A program made the position numbers and the translations under genes. A stretch of 20,767 nucleotides of DNA from Candidatus Zixiibacteriota bacterium (GTDB lineage Bacteria > Zixibacteria > MSB-5A5 > GN15 > FEB-12), in contig JAUXBO010000008.1 of the NCBI GenBank assembly GCA_030619345.1, forward strand, positions 1 through 20,767, read 5' to 3'. The notes beneath the pieces are model-generated. The model was not told the DNA's origin. It did not search any database and saw only the letters and a program-made list of their open reading frames with translations. Below are positions 1 to 6,358 of this stretch, piece after piece (the stretch's first letter is position 1; the number at the start of each line of letters is the position of its first letter).

Positions 1-1
1 A

Positions 2-421
2 TCGAGTATCGGTGACAGGTCAGGTGGCGAAATGTCCAAGCGTCCTTCAATCGATTGCGAAGCCACTTACGATGATGGATTCGTGATGACCCGAAGCGGC
101 GAGTATACAAAAGCAATGGAAGCTTTTGACAAGTTCCTGATGGAATGCCCCGACCACGAAAATATTGAGAACGCCTACTACTGGTATGGTGAGTGCTTTT
201 ACGCTCAGGAGAAGTATATGGAAGCTATCGAGAAGTTCACATTTCTCACCGAGCACCACAAGAACTCTCCCAAGGCGGGGCAGGCATTGTATAAGATTGC
301 CCGCTCCAACGAGGAACTAGGTAAAAAAGCCGTGGCCAAAAAGATCTTTCAGCAGCTTGTCGATGACTACCCGGAAACTCTTGAAGCCCAACAGGCCAGA
401 GAGAAGCTGAAGGAACTATAG
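2..421 (+). CDS. YbgF/CpoB-like TPR protein, C-terminal part (5' end outside window)
   Basis: The visible part is a run of TPR-like helical repeats matching the C-terminal domain of the Tol-Pal-associated periplasmic protein YbgF/CpoB: a 'YDDGFVMTRSGEYTKAMEAF' start, then 'AYYWYGECFYAQEKYMEAIE', 'SPKAGQALYKIARSNEELGK' and a closing 'YPETLEAQQAREKLKEL'. In the known family this domain coordinates peptidoglycan synthesis with outer-membrane constriction. An ATG lies at 32, but the frame stays open to the window edge with no stop, and family members carry an N-terminal signal peptide and coiled coil that are missing here. I therefore call the gene 5'-truncated by the window. Generic TPR proteins are the alternative. 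A 10-nt gap separates it from the next gene. Confidence 0.75.
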   Translation, partial: SSIGDRSGGEMSKRPSIDCEATYDDGFVMTRSGEYTKAMEAFDKFLMECPDHENIENAYYWYGECFYAQEKYMEAIEKFTFLTEHHKNSPKAGQALYKIARSNEELGKKAVAKKIFQQLVDDYPETLEAQQAREKLKEL

Positions 422-431
422 AAAGCAGCAA

Positions 432-956
432 GTGCCGGAACCAATCCGAATTCGAGTTTTCCCCCCGACCGGGCCTCTTCCGCCCGGCCGGGGTTTTTAT
501 CAACTGGAAGAAGACGCCCTCTATTTTCAAGTAGGCGGATTCACCAAGCCACTCCCGTTTTTCTCATATCTGGAATCAGAAACTGTCCGCTTTGACATAA
601 ACCGTCGCGGCCGATTGATCTTTGTCGAGGTCTCCCTCCCTCGTCGACAATGGCAGGTAGAATCAGATTTTGAGTTGCCAAAGGCATCAGATCAGGCGAG
701 AATCCTGTTTCTTGATTTTCGCCAGCAGACTAAGCAGCCCCGGATCAAGACTGATCTGACCAGAGAAAGTCTCCGACTGGAGTATGAGACCAATGGAGGC
801 ACTCACACCTTTCAAGTTTCTGCCAACCTCTACCTGGCCGTAAATAACGCCGGTCACCTAGCTTCCGTGACCATGACCTCCCTTACCGATGATCTTGCAG
901 GACAAGAATTGACTTCTTTCCGCAGACGAAATATGGTAGATTCTGGCCTGAGGTAA
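432..956 (+). CDS. Hypothetical protein, 174 aa, GTG start
   Basis: I do not recognise this protein. It starts at GTG 432, ten bases after the TPR gene, with only a weak purine-rich stretch upstream. No ATG, GTG or TTG occurs in frame for about the next 60 codons, so the GTG is the only plausible start. The protein has no signal peptide, membrane segment or cysteine pair. Alternating hydrophobic and polar residues suggest a beta-rich soluble fold. Its first codons ('PPTGPLPPGRG') coincide with a strong terminator-shaped hairpin at 463-498. The length, the lack of stops and plausible amino-acid composition support a real gene, but a conserved family could not be named. Confidence 0.6.
   Translation: MPEPIRIRVFPPTGPLPPGRGFYQLEEDALYFQVGGFTKPLPFFSYLESETVRFDINRRGRLIFVEVSLPRRQWQVESDFELPKASDQARILFLDFRQQTKQPRIKTDLTRESLRLEYETNGGTHTFQVSANLYLAVNNAGHLASVTMTSLTDDLAGQELTSFRRRNMVDSGLR
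463..498 (+). terminator. Rho-independent terminator-like hairpin inside the start of the 174-aa gene
   Basis: CCCCG (463-467) pairs with CGGGG (489-493); after one A/C mismatch, CCGGGC (469-474) pairs with GCCCGG (482-487). The loop is 7 nt and TTTTT follows at 494-498. It lies 42 nt after the stop of the TPR gene, where an operon terminator is expected, yet inside the reading frame of the next gene. It is either a true terminator limiting expression of the 174-aa gene or an attenuator. Confidence 0.6.
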
Positions 957-1060
957 AATCATTTCAGTTATAAACGAAAGCCGACCTCCGACCGTCTCAG
1001 AGATATCAGCCAAGTGAAAAGGGCGCGCATTTAACGAGTTGGCAGTATCTGAGAATCCGC

Positions 1061-1090
1061 TTGACAGCCCCTTTTTCAATAGCTTAAATT
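1061..1090 (+). promoter_or_regulatory. Candidate sigma-70-type promoter of the YCF48-like lipoprotein gene
   Basis: A perfect TTGACA at 1061-1066 is followed after 17-18 bp by TTAAAT/TAAATT (1084-1090), which matches a -10 box at 4 of 6 positions. It lies about 55 bp upstream of the ATG at 1145, in an otherwise unremarkable 188-bp intergenic stretch. A Shine-Dalgarno-like GGGAG...AGGA precedes the ATG. Confidence 0.45.
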
Positions 1091-1144
1091 ACTGGCTGAT
1101 TTTGAGTTTGGAATAATAAAGATTTTTCGGGAGATATAGGATTT

Positions 1145-2422
1145 ATGAAAGCTACGGCAACTAGGCGCACGAGATGGGTTCTTTCTCTATTTGTAATCCT
1201 CGCTCTTTCTCTGGCAGTAATTTCCGGTTGCGATGACGATGAAACCGTGATCGGTGTGGTTCTGGGTGAGAAAGTCTTATGGACTACAGTATCTAATTCC
1301 CCGACCGACAGAATGCTCCACGACGTTCAGTTTCTGACAACTACTATTGGATGGGCGGTCGGCGATGAGGGAACCATCCTGAAGTTTGTAGATACTGCAT
1401 GGGTCATAGTACCCTCCGGTACCAGCATGAGCCTTCGTGGAGTTCATTTTACAGATGCATCCCATGGCTGGATTGTCGGACGTGATGGTGTACATCTGTT
1501 CACAACCGACGGCGGCACTACCTGGGACATCGACTCTCTTGTTATTGTATGCGAAGGTGGAACTAGTCCGATTCGCAAACATCTTAACGGCATCCACTTT
1601 ACTTCGGCAGTGTCCGGATGGGCGGTTGGCGATGACGGTCATATTTTGAAATGGACCACTGACAGTGCCTGCGCAAATATACTGATATTCAGCGATACCG
1701 TAATCAACGACTCAGCAAAAGATACTATTGTCGACTCAATCATTGATACGATTTATTACTCCGTTGACAGCATCGATACTACCGCCTACTATCCCGACAG
1801 TGTTGTCTTTGACACTATATTCGATTCGACTATTCAGTGGAATATAGAGAGTACGATTGTAGATTTCATCGACACAATTATAACAATCGACAGTACTGTA
1901 CCGGTGACAACTGGCAGCGGATTTTTCCGGATGAGTGACGCTCAAGATGATCCAAAACAGGACTTGTGGGATGTGCACTTTGCCGATGCAGTCAATGGCT
2001 GGGTAGTTGGCAAATTTGGCACAATTTATCGTACCACCGATGGAGGAACCACCTGGGAGGCTCAGGATAGCGGTACCGATGAAATTCTCCGAGCAGTGCG
2101 ATTTGTATCCCCCTCCACCGGCTGGGTGGTTGGCCATCACGGCCTGATACTTCACACCAATGACGGTGGCTTGAACTGGACGCAACAGTTTGATAACAAT
2201 GGGATCTCGGAACATTTTGTTGGAGTGGAATTCCCCGATGCCAGCAACGGCTGGGTGGTTGCCACTGATGGGTCGGTCTACCGTACGGCCGATGGTGGAG
2301 CGAACTGGGTGATTGATCTTGAAGGCTCAAGCCAGGGGCTAAACGCTCTCTCCTTTATCGACGCTACTACCGGGTGGGTGGTTGGCTTTGACGGAGAGAT
2401 TATGGAAGCCAAAAAACAATAA
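1145..2422 (+). CDS. YCF48/BNR-type seven-bladed beta-propeller lipoprotein
   Basis: The N-terminus is a lipoprotein signal: basic start, hydrophobic core, then I-S-G-C with the lipidated Cys at residue 29. Seven copies of a G-W-x-V-x-x-x-G motif follow at residues 69, 108, 158, 285, 326, 369 and 410, several ending in Asp boxes such as 'TTDGGTTW'. This is the pattern of the YCF48/BNR propeller family, related in fold to the photosystem II assembly factor; no photosynthetic role is implied here. Blades are spaced 39-50 residues except between the third and fourth (127), where an insert of about 80 residues rich in D, T, S and I sits. The Cys is followed by D-D-D-E, similar to acidic export signals of Bacteroidetes surface lipoproteins, so a cell-surface location is possible. 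Function unknown; a binding or scaffold role is inferred. Confidence 0.8.
   Translation: MKATATRRTRWVLSLFVILALSLAVISGCDDDETVIGVVLGEKVLWTTVSNSPTDRMLHDVQFLTTTIGWAVGDEGTILKFVDTAWVIVPSGTSMSLRGVHFTDASHGWIVGRDGVHLFTTDGGTTWDIDSLVIVCEGGTSPIRKHLNGIHFTSAVSGWAVGDDGHILKWTTDSACANILIFSDTVINDSAKDTIVDSIIDTIYYSVDSIDTTAYYPDSVVFDTIFDSTIQWNIESTIVDFIDTIITIDSTVPVTTGSGFFRMSDAQDDPKQDLWDVHFADAVNGWVVGKFGTIYRTTDGGTTWEAQDSGTDEILRAVRFVSPSTGWVVGHHGLILHTNDGGLNWTQQFDNNGISEHFVGVEFPDASNGWVVATDGSVYRTADGGANWVIDLEGSSQGLNALSFIDATTGWVVGFDGEIMEAKKQ
1681..1920 (+). repeat. Degenerate D-[ST]-[IV] repeat insert inside the propeller gene
   Basis: Residues about 179-258 of the lipoprotein repeat short units of the type DTI, DSI, DSV and DST every three to five residues, interspersed with Tyr, Phe and Val. 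At the DNA level the units are variants of GAY-ACN/TCN-ATH. The stretch interrupts the regular blade spacing between blades three and four. It looks like a repeat-expanded surface loop. Confidence 0.6.
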
Positions 2423-2449
2423 AGCTCCCTATCCTTAGAAATTCTCTTA

Positions 2450-2479
2450 GGCCCGCCGAGTATATCGGCGGGCCTTTTT
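2450..2479 (+). terminator. Rho-independent terminator after the lipoprotein gene
   Basis: A perfect 10-bp stem, GGCCCGCCGA (2450-2459) with TCGGCGGGCC (2465-2474), a 5-nt loop and TTTTT at 2475-2479. It lies 27 nt after the lipoprotein stop codon and separates that unit from ligA. Confidence 0.93.
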
Positions 2480-2504
2480 CATTTGCCTGTCAGCGTGAAT
2501 GTAA

Positions 2505-2534
2505 TTGACTTCCTACCTTTGGAGATCATAGATT
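2505..2534 (+). promoter_or_regulatory. Candidate ligA promoter
   Basis: TTGACT (2505-2510) followed after 18 bp by TAGATT (2529-2534), each near consensus. Transcription would begin close to the ATG at 2541, giving a leaderless or nearly leaderless message. Consistent with this, the only Shine-Dalgarno-like GGAG (2521-2524) is 16 nt from the start codon, too far to be optimal. Confidence 0.35.
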
Positions 2535-2540
2535 TCGATA

Positions 2541-4550
2541 ATGGTAAAACCCTCGAATATAATAACAGCCGAACTGGAAAAGCTACGCTCAGAAATTCGG
2601 CGTCACAATGAGCTCTACTACCAAAAGGATAAGCCGGAGATCAGTGACGCCGAGTATGACCGCCTGTTTGATCGGCTGCTTGAAATAGAGGCTGAATTTC
2701 CCGAAATGGTGACGGAAGATTCCCCTTCGCAAACGGTTGGAGCAGACAGAATTGAGAAATTTGCAGCCGTCGATCACCGTATCCCGATGTTATCGCTTCA
2801 AAAAGTAACCAGCTTTGAGCAGTTTCTGGATTTTGATCGACGGGTACGCGATGGTCTCGCAGTGGAGGCCGAAATCCAATACACAACGGAACCAAAGCTC
2901 GATGGCTTGGCGGTGGAATTGGTTTACCGACGCGGGAAATTTGTACTGGGCTCGACCCGTGGCGATGGATCGACCGGCGAAAACATAACTGAGAATCTGA
3001 CTACTCTATCATCGATCCCGGCCTCGCTATCAAGTCAAACAACCAAGCGATATCCGCTGTTGGAGATTCGTGGCGAAGTCGTGATACACAAGAAAGATTT
3101 TGCGCAGTTCAACCAACAACTGATCGAAATAGGTCAGGAACCAATGGCCAACCCTCGCAACGGAGCGGCCGGATCACTCAGACAACTTGATTCTAACATC
3201 ACCAAAGAGCGTCCGCTTGTTTTTTATGCCTACGGCATTTCTGATATTTTGTTGGATTCCATTACGAAACAGAGTGAAGCCGCAGCGCTACTTAGATCAG
3301 AGAATTTTCGACTGCCGGAACCCGCTGCCGTGCTGAATGACCCCGAAGCGATCAACCGACAGTTTGACGAACTGACCAAATCACGTGATGCACTGGATTT
3401 TGAAATCGACGGGATGGTGATCAAAGTCAACAGCTTTGACCAGCAGAAGCAATTGGGCCGGATTTCGCGGGCTCCTCGATGGGCGGTTGCTTGGAAATTT
3501 GAGGCTGAATTGGCCGAGACGACGCTTGAGGATGTCGAGTTCTCCGTTGGCCGCACCGGTGTGGTCACGCCGGTTGCAATCCTCGAACCGGTGAAAGTGG
3601 GCGGTGTCATGGTTTCCCGTGCTTCACTGCATAACGAAGATGAACTCCAATCGTTGGGAGTCGCGGTCGGGGATCGCGTGGTTATCAGAAGAGCCGGAGA
3701 TGTCATTCCGGAAGTTGTACGACTTGCTGGAAAATCAAAACCGCGCTCAAATACAATAAAATTCCCGGCCGAATGTCCTTCCTGCCAAACTGAAATCAGG
3801 CGTCTTGAAGGTGAGGCGGCCTACCGTTGCTCAAACTCTGCCTGCCCCGCCCAGTTGGAAGGGAAACTGTCTTACTTTGCTTCAAAAGCTGGCATGGATA
3901 TTGACGGTATGGGTGGGAAGATCGCTTCACAATTGATCGAGCGAGGTCTGATTTCCAGTTTGGCTGATCTCTATTTTCTTACTCATGACCAACTACTAAC
4001 ACTGGACCTCATGGCTGACAAACGGGCTCAAAAGCTCCTTGCAGCTATCGACCGCTCACGCTCTTCAAGCCTTCCCAAGATAATCTATGCCCTGGGGATC
4101 GACGGCGTCGGCGAAACGGTGGCGCGCCTTGTCGCTGAGACATTTGCCACACTTGATTCTCTCATGGAAGCATCTTTGGAACAGTTGGTCGATATTGACG
4201 GAATCGGCGAAGTACTGGCTGAGAGCATAAACTCCTATTTCGCAACTGAAGATAATAGGGTTCTACTCAGGAGAATGCGAGAGGGTGGCGTACTATTTCC
4301 GCATTTTACAAAGAGCTACAGCGGCGATCTATTTTCTGGTAAGCGCTTTGTTATCACCGGCACGCTCAGTCAGTCTCGTACATATTTCAAGAACCTGATA
4401 GAAAGTCACGGCGGCAAAGTTTCCTCGTCTATCTCAACCAAAATTGATTTTCTTCTATGCGGCCAGAAGGCCGGCTCGAAACTCGAAAAGGCGCGCAAAT
4501 TAGATGTGGAGATTATTGAAGAGGAGGATTTTCTCGCGCGGATCGGTTAA
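2541..4550 (+). CDS. ligA: NAD+-dependent DNA ligase LigA
   Basis: This is a full-length bacterial LigA (669 aa, the usual size). It seals nicks in duplex DNA using NAD+ and acts in replication and repair in the cytoplasm. The N-terminal Ia domain has 'RHNELYYQKDKPEISDAEYD'. The adenylation lysine is K119 in 'EPKLDG', followed by other nucleotidyltransferase motifs and an OB fold ('VGRTGVVTPVA'). A four-cysteine zinc finger follows (C412, C415, C430, C435), then helix-hairpin-helix repeats ('GIDGVGETVA', 'DIDGIGEVLAESI') and a C-terminal BRCT domain from about residue 597. No key residue is missing. It stands alone between a terminator on its left and a repeat-bearing gap on its right, consistent with monocistronic transcription. 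Confidence 0.97.
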   Translation: MVKPSNIITAELEKLRSEIRRHNELYYQKDKPEISDAEYDRLFDRLLEIEAEFPEMVTEDSPSQTVGADRIEKFAAVDHRIPMLSLQKVTSFEQFLDFDRRVRDGLAVEAEIQYTTEPKLDGLAVELVYRRGKFVLGSTRGDGSTGENITENLTTLSSIPASLSSQTTKRYPLLEIRGEVVIHKKDFAQFNQQLIEIGQEPMANPRNGAAGSLRQLDSNITKERPLVFYAYGISDILLDSITKQSEAAALLRSENFRLPEPAAVLNDPEAINRQFDELTKSRDALDFEIDGMVIKVNSFDQQKQLGRISRAPRWAVAWKFEAELAETTLEDVEFSVGRTGVVTPVAILEPVKVGGVMVSRASLHNEDELQSLGVAVGDRVVIRRAGDVIPEVVRLAGKSKPRSNTIKFPAECPSCQTEIRRLEGEAAYRCSNSACPAQLEGKLSYFASKAGMDIDGMGGKIASQLIERGLISSLADLYFLTHDQLLTLDLMADKRAQKLLAAIDRSRSSSLPKIIYALGIDGVGETVARLVAETFATLDSLMEASLEQLVDIDGIGEVLAESINSYFATEDNRVLLRRMREGGVLFPHFTKSYSGDLFSGKRFVITGTLSQSRTYFKNLIESHGGKVSSSISTKIDFLLCGQKAGSKLEKARKLDVEIIEEEDFLARIG

Positions 4551-4555
4551 TTTGC

Positions 4556-4608
4556 CCGGCATGACCGAGTGATCGGTGTGACCGGCATGGCCGGCTTGAT
4601 CGGTTTGA
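4556..4608 (+). repeat. Imperfect 26/27-bp tandem duplication after ligA
   Basis: Two adjacent units, 4556-4581 and 4582-4608, both start CCGGCATG and contain GATCGGT followed by TGA. The last codons of ligA also contain GATCGGTT (4541-4548), hinting at a third, more degraded copy. The second unit contains a CCGGC-ATG-GCCGG hairpin and runs into the FNR-like box. Confidence 0.6.
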
Positions 4609-4618
4609 CTTAGATCAA
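4605..4618. promoter_or_regulatory. FNR/CRP-family box upstream of the membrane DUF1858 gene
   Basis: TTGAC-TTAG-ATCAA matches the FNR-type consensus TTGAT-N4-ATCAA at 9 of 10 half-site positions. Its centre is about 68 bp upstream of the ATG at 4680. For a class II activator arrangement (centre at -41.5) the transcript would start near 4653, giving a short leader with a good AGGAGA at 4668-4673. The downstream gene encodes a redox-type membrane protein, which fits oxygen or nitric-oxide control. The regulator itself is not in the window. Confidence 0.55.
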
Positions 4619-4679
4619 GGACATGAAGTCTCCATTATCCGATCTTCTGACTGGAACCTGAAACTATAGGAGAACAGAG

Positions 4680-5630
4680 ATGACTCCATACATGAAACGC
4701 TTTGTATACGCTGCCCTGGTCTACCTGGGCTTGGCCGGTGTTTTCGGCATGATCAACGGTATGACTGATGTTGGTCATTTCGCGTATTTCGCCCACACGC
4801 ACTTTAATCTTCTGGGCTTTATGTCCATGATGATTTACGGTATCGGCTATTTTATACTCCCCCGATTCAACGGCTCTGATCTCAGGTTTCCGACCTGGGT
4901 AGCAGTCCATTTCTGGCTGGGAAATATTAGTCTGGTGGGAATGGTCTTGTTTAGAGGACTTTCGGTATCGACCGGCTCCGATCTGTACTCTGTTCTATTC
5001 ATTGTATCGGCGGTGATTCAATTGGTCACTATTTTCATGTTTATTATAAACCTCTGGCTTTCTCTTTCGCCCCCCAAAACAGAAGAACAGCCATCGGCCC
5101 AGAATACACCGGCTCCGGCGGCTCAGCCAGCGCCAGGGCTAACGCCAGAACCAGCGCCCACCCAGCCAATTGCGGTTACTCCGAACAGTCGGATCGCAGA
5201 ATTGATCGGCATGAAAGCCAGTATAAAAGATATTTTGATTGAAGAGGGGATCGCCTCGCTCGGGATGCCGGGACATATCGACAAAGTGAGGCAGATGGGC
5301 GTAACGCTGGGCATGGCGGCCAATAACCACAGACTGGACATTCTGCGGTTGATCACAAGAATAGAGCAGGAATTGGCCAAAGCCAATCCCGTCTCAGAAT
5401 CTGGCTCCGGTTCCGTTTCCGACGCAGCCTCAAAGATCGGTCCTGATCTTATGATAGGTGACGTAATTGCTCAGTATCCGGAGGCCCGCGATGTTTTTCA
5501 GAAGTATTTCGGATCAGGCTGCTTCGGTTGTCCCGGTCAGGCTTATGAGTCGATCGACATGGCTTGCCGGATGCATGGTGTGGAGTCGGACAAGTTCATC
5601 AAGGAACTCAAGGCCGCTCTGACACCCTGA
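4680..5630 (+). CDS. Four-TM haem-copper-oxidase-subunit-I-like protein fused to two DUF1858-like domains
   Basis: Residues 1-127 form four membrane helices. H33, H39 and H41 ('HFAYFAHTHFNLLGFMSMM') and H77 ('VHFWLGN') resemble the haem-binding helices of cbb3 oxidase subunit I and related small NnrS/CcoN-like proteins. A Pro/Ala-rich linker follows (about 128-163). Next is a DUF1858-like domain without cysteines (about 167-235), then a typical DUF1858 domain (about 257-316) with C281-x-x-C284, the redox disulfide motif associated with hybrid-cluster proteins. A membrane redox or nitric-oxide-handling role is inferred, not shown. The start is backed by AGGAGA eight bases upstream. An FNR-type box lies upstream and the gene ends at a strong terminator. 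The protein is far too short to be a complete oxidase subunit. Confidence 0.7.
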   Translation: MTPYMKRFVYAALVYLGLAGVFGMINGMTDVGHFAYFAHTHFNLLGFMSMMIYGIGYFILPRFNGSDLRFPTWVAVHFWLGNISLVGMVLFRGLSVSTGSDLYSVLFIVSAVIQLVTIFMFIINLWLSLSPPKTEEQPSAQNTPAPAAQPAPGLTPEPAPTQPIAVTPNSRIAELIGMKASIKDILIEEGIASLGMPGHIDKVRQMGVTLGMAANNHRLDILRLITRIEQELAKANPVSESGSGSVSDAASKIGPDLMIGDVIAQYPEARDVFQKYFGSGCFGCPGQAYESIDMACRMHGVESDKFIKELKAALTP

Positions 5631-5659
5631 AGATACTGATTCGTATAAGAGAGATGAGA

Positions 5660-5690
5660 AAGGCGGCCCTGTTTTTGGGCCGCCTTTTTT
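5660..5690. terminator. Shared terminator between convergent genes
   Basis: AAGGCGGCCC (5660-5669) pairs perfectly with GGGCCGCCTT (5677-5686) across a 7-nt loop. A run of T follows on the + strand (5685-5690). On the - strand only a short T stretch follows, so it should be efficient for the DUF1858 gene and weaker for the PhaR-like gene, whose stop is 8 nt away. Confidence 0.9.
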
Positions 5691-5694
5691 GGCA

Positions 5695-6288
5695 TCATAG
5701 ACTGTCGAGTTTTTTCTCGATCTTGCTGATTGCTTTGACCAGCTTGTTGAGCTTAGCATCAATTTTCTTCATATCGGACTCTTTGGCAAATTTAAAATCT
5801 TTGATGGCTTTGGTCACTTCTTTCTGCACCTTGGTAGTTTCCTCTCCGACTTTTTTGCGGAAGCCAGCGGTTGATTTTTCGGCTTTATCAAGCAGTTCCA
5901 TGACAGCTTTTTTGCGATCCGATTTATCGAGCTCACCCTTCTTGATAAGATCATCAATGATCTTTTCGGCTTTCGCCTTGGTAACCTGCAGGACACCAAT
6001 CGAAGCCAGCACTGTGTTTCTTAATAGTGACATAGACTTGTCACCTCCTTTGGCAATTATTTCACTGAGAATCTCTTTACTCTGGCTGATATCTTTCCAG
6101 GACGAAGTCTGCGATACCATCACCCTTCCGAGAATCTGAAGAGTAACATCGTCGCCGGAGTCGGTGTCGATCACGCGTACTTCCGTTCCCTGGCGTACCA
6201 TTTCTGCCAGGTCGGTGTGCGTAATAACGCAACTGTTGTCCGGATCGTAGAGCCTTCGGTTCCTGTATCTTTTGATAACCTTAATCAT
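5695..6288 (-). CDS. PhaR-type DNA-binding domain fused to a phasin-like helical tail
   Basis: Residues 1-65 match the polyhydroxyalkanoate (PHA) accumulation regulator domain (PhaR/PHB_acc_N): 'IKRYRNRRLYDPDNSCVITH', 'DLAEMV', 'VIDTDSGDDVT', 'ILGRVM'. The remainder is a Lys/Glu-rich helical region (about 80-197) with heptad-like spacing, resembling phasins of the PhaF/PhaI type that coat PHA granules. In the known family the N-terminal domain represses phasin genes and its own gene and senses granules. Here DNA binding and granule coating would sit in one chain. No PHA synthase, thiolase or depolymerase is in the window. A GGAG lies four bases before the ATG, and a palindromic operator candidate is immediately upstream. 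Alternative: a general regulator without PHA involvement. Confidence 0.75.
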   Translation of the reverse strand: MIKVIKRYRNRRLYDPDNSCVITHTDLAEMVRQGTEVRVIDTDSGDDVTLQILGRVMVSQTSSWKDISQSKEILSEIIAKGGDKSMSLLRNTVLASIGVLQVTKAKAEKIIDDLIKKGELDKSDRKKAVMELLDKAEKSTAGFRKKVGEETTKVQKEVTKAIKDFKFAKESDMKKIDAKLNKLVKAISKIEKKLDSL

Positions 6289-6296
6289 TACACTCC

Positions 6297-6325
6297 AATA
6301 TGGTGCACTGCACCATAAAAGTCAA
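6297..6325 (-). promoter_or_regulatory. Predicted promoter of the PhaR-like gene
   Basis: Read on the - strand: TTGACT (6325-6320), a 17-bp spacer, then CATATT (6302-6297), matching a -10 box at 4 of 6 positions. The spacer is almost entirely filled by the palindrome at 6299-6317. Transcription would begin within a few bases of the start codon, giving a very short leader. Confidence 0.45.
6299..6317. promoter_or_regulatory. Palindromic operator candidate (autoregulation by the PhaR-like protein)
   Basis: TATGGTGCA and TGCACCATA form a perfect 9-bp inverted repeat around one central base, 10 bp upstream of the start codon. The core is TGC-ACT-GCA, the same layout as the TGC-N3/4-GCA sites reported for Paracoccus PhaR. 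Its place between the -35 and -10 elements is that of a repressor operator. Confidence 0.7.
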
Positions 6326-6326
6326 C

Positions 6327-6358
6327 AAAAAAAACGTCCTTGTCTACCCTAAAAGGAC
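6327..6358 (-). terminator. Probable terminator of the response-regulator pair
   Basis: On the - strand GTCCTT (6358-6353) pairs with AAGGAC (6341-6336); one base later comes a run of eight T (6334-6327). The stem is only 6 bp and the loop (11 nt) contains the stop codon of the upstream response regulator. The long T run supports termination before the PhaR-like promoter. Confidence 0.45.

Noticed and set aside
1736..2215. 159-codon frame on the - strand inside the propeller lipoprotein gene
   Set aside because: Antisense to a gene with a clear signal peptide and seven repeated blades; no ribosome binding site or family match.
1145..2422. Photosystem II assembly role for the YCF48-like protein
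   Set aside because: YCF48-like propellers are widespread in non-photosynthetic bacteria and nothing else in the window relates to photosynthesis.
3230..3706. 158-codon frame on the - strand inside ligA
   Set aside because: Antisense shadow of an intact LigA; Ser/Thr-rich translation without domain features.
4541..4608. CRISPR-like short repeats after ligA
   Set aside because: Only two complete units, directly adjacent with no spacers, and no cas genes in the window.
5564..6139. 191-codon open frame on the + strand opposite the PhaR-like gene
   Set aside because: It is antisense to a well-recognised gene, begins inside the preceding gene, and its translation is a low-complexity Ser/Leu/Phe mix typical of antisense frames.
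5695..6288. Polyhydroxyalkanoate biosynthesis cluster
   Set aside because: No synthase, ketothiolase, reductase or depolymerase gene lies in the window; only the regulator/phasin-like fusion is present.
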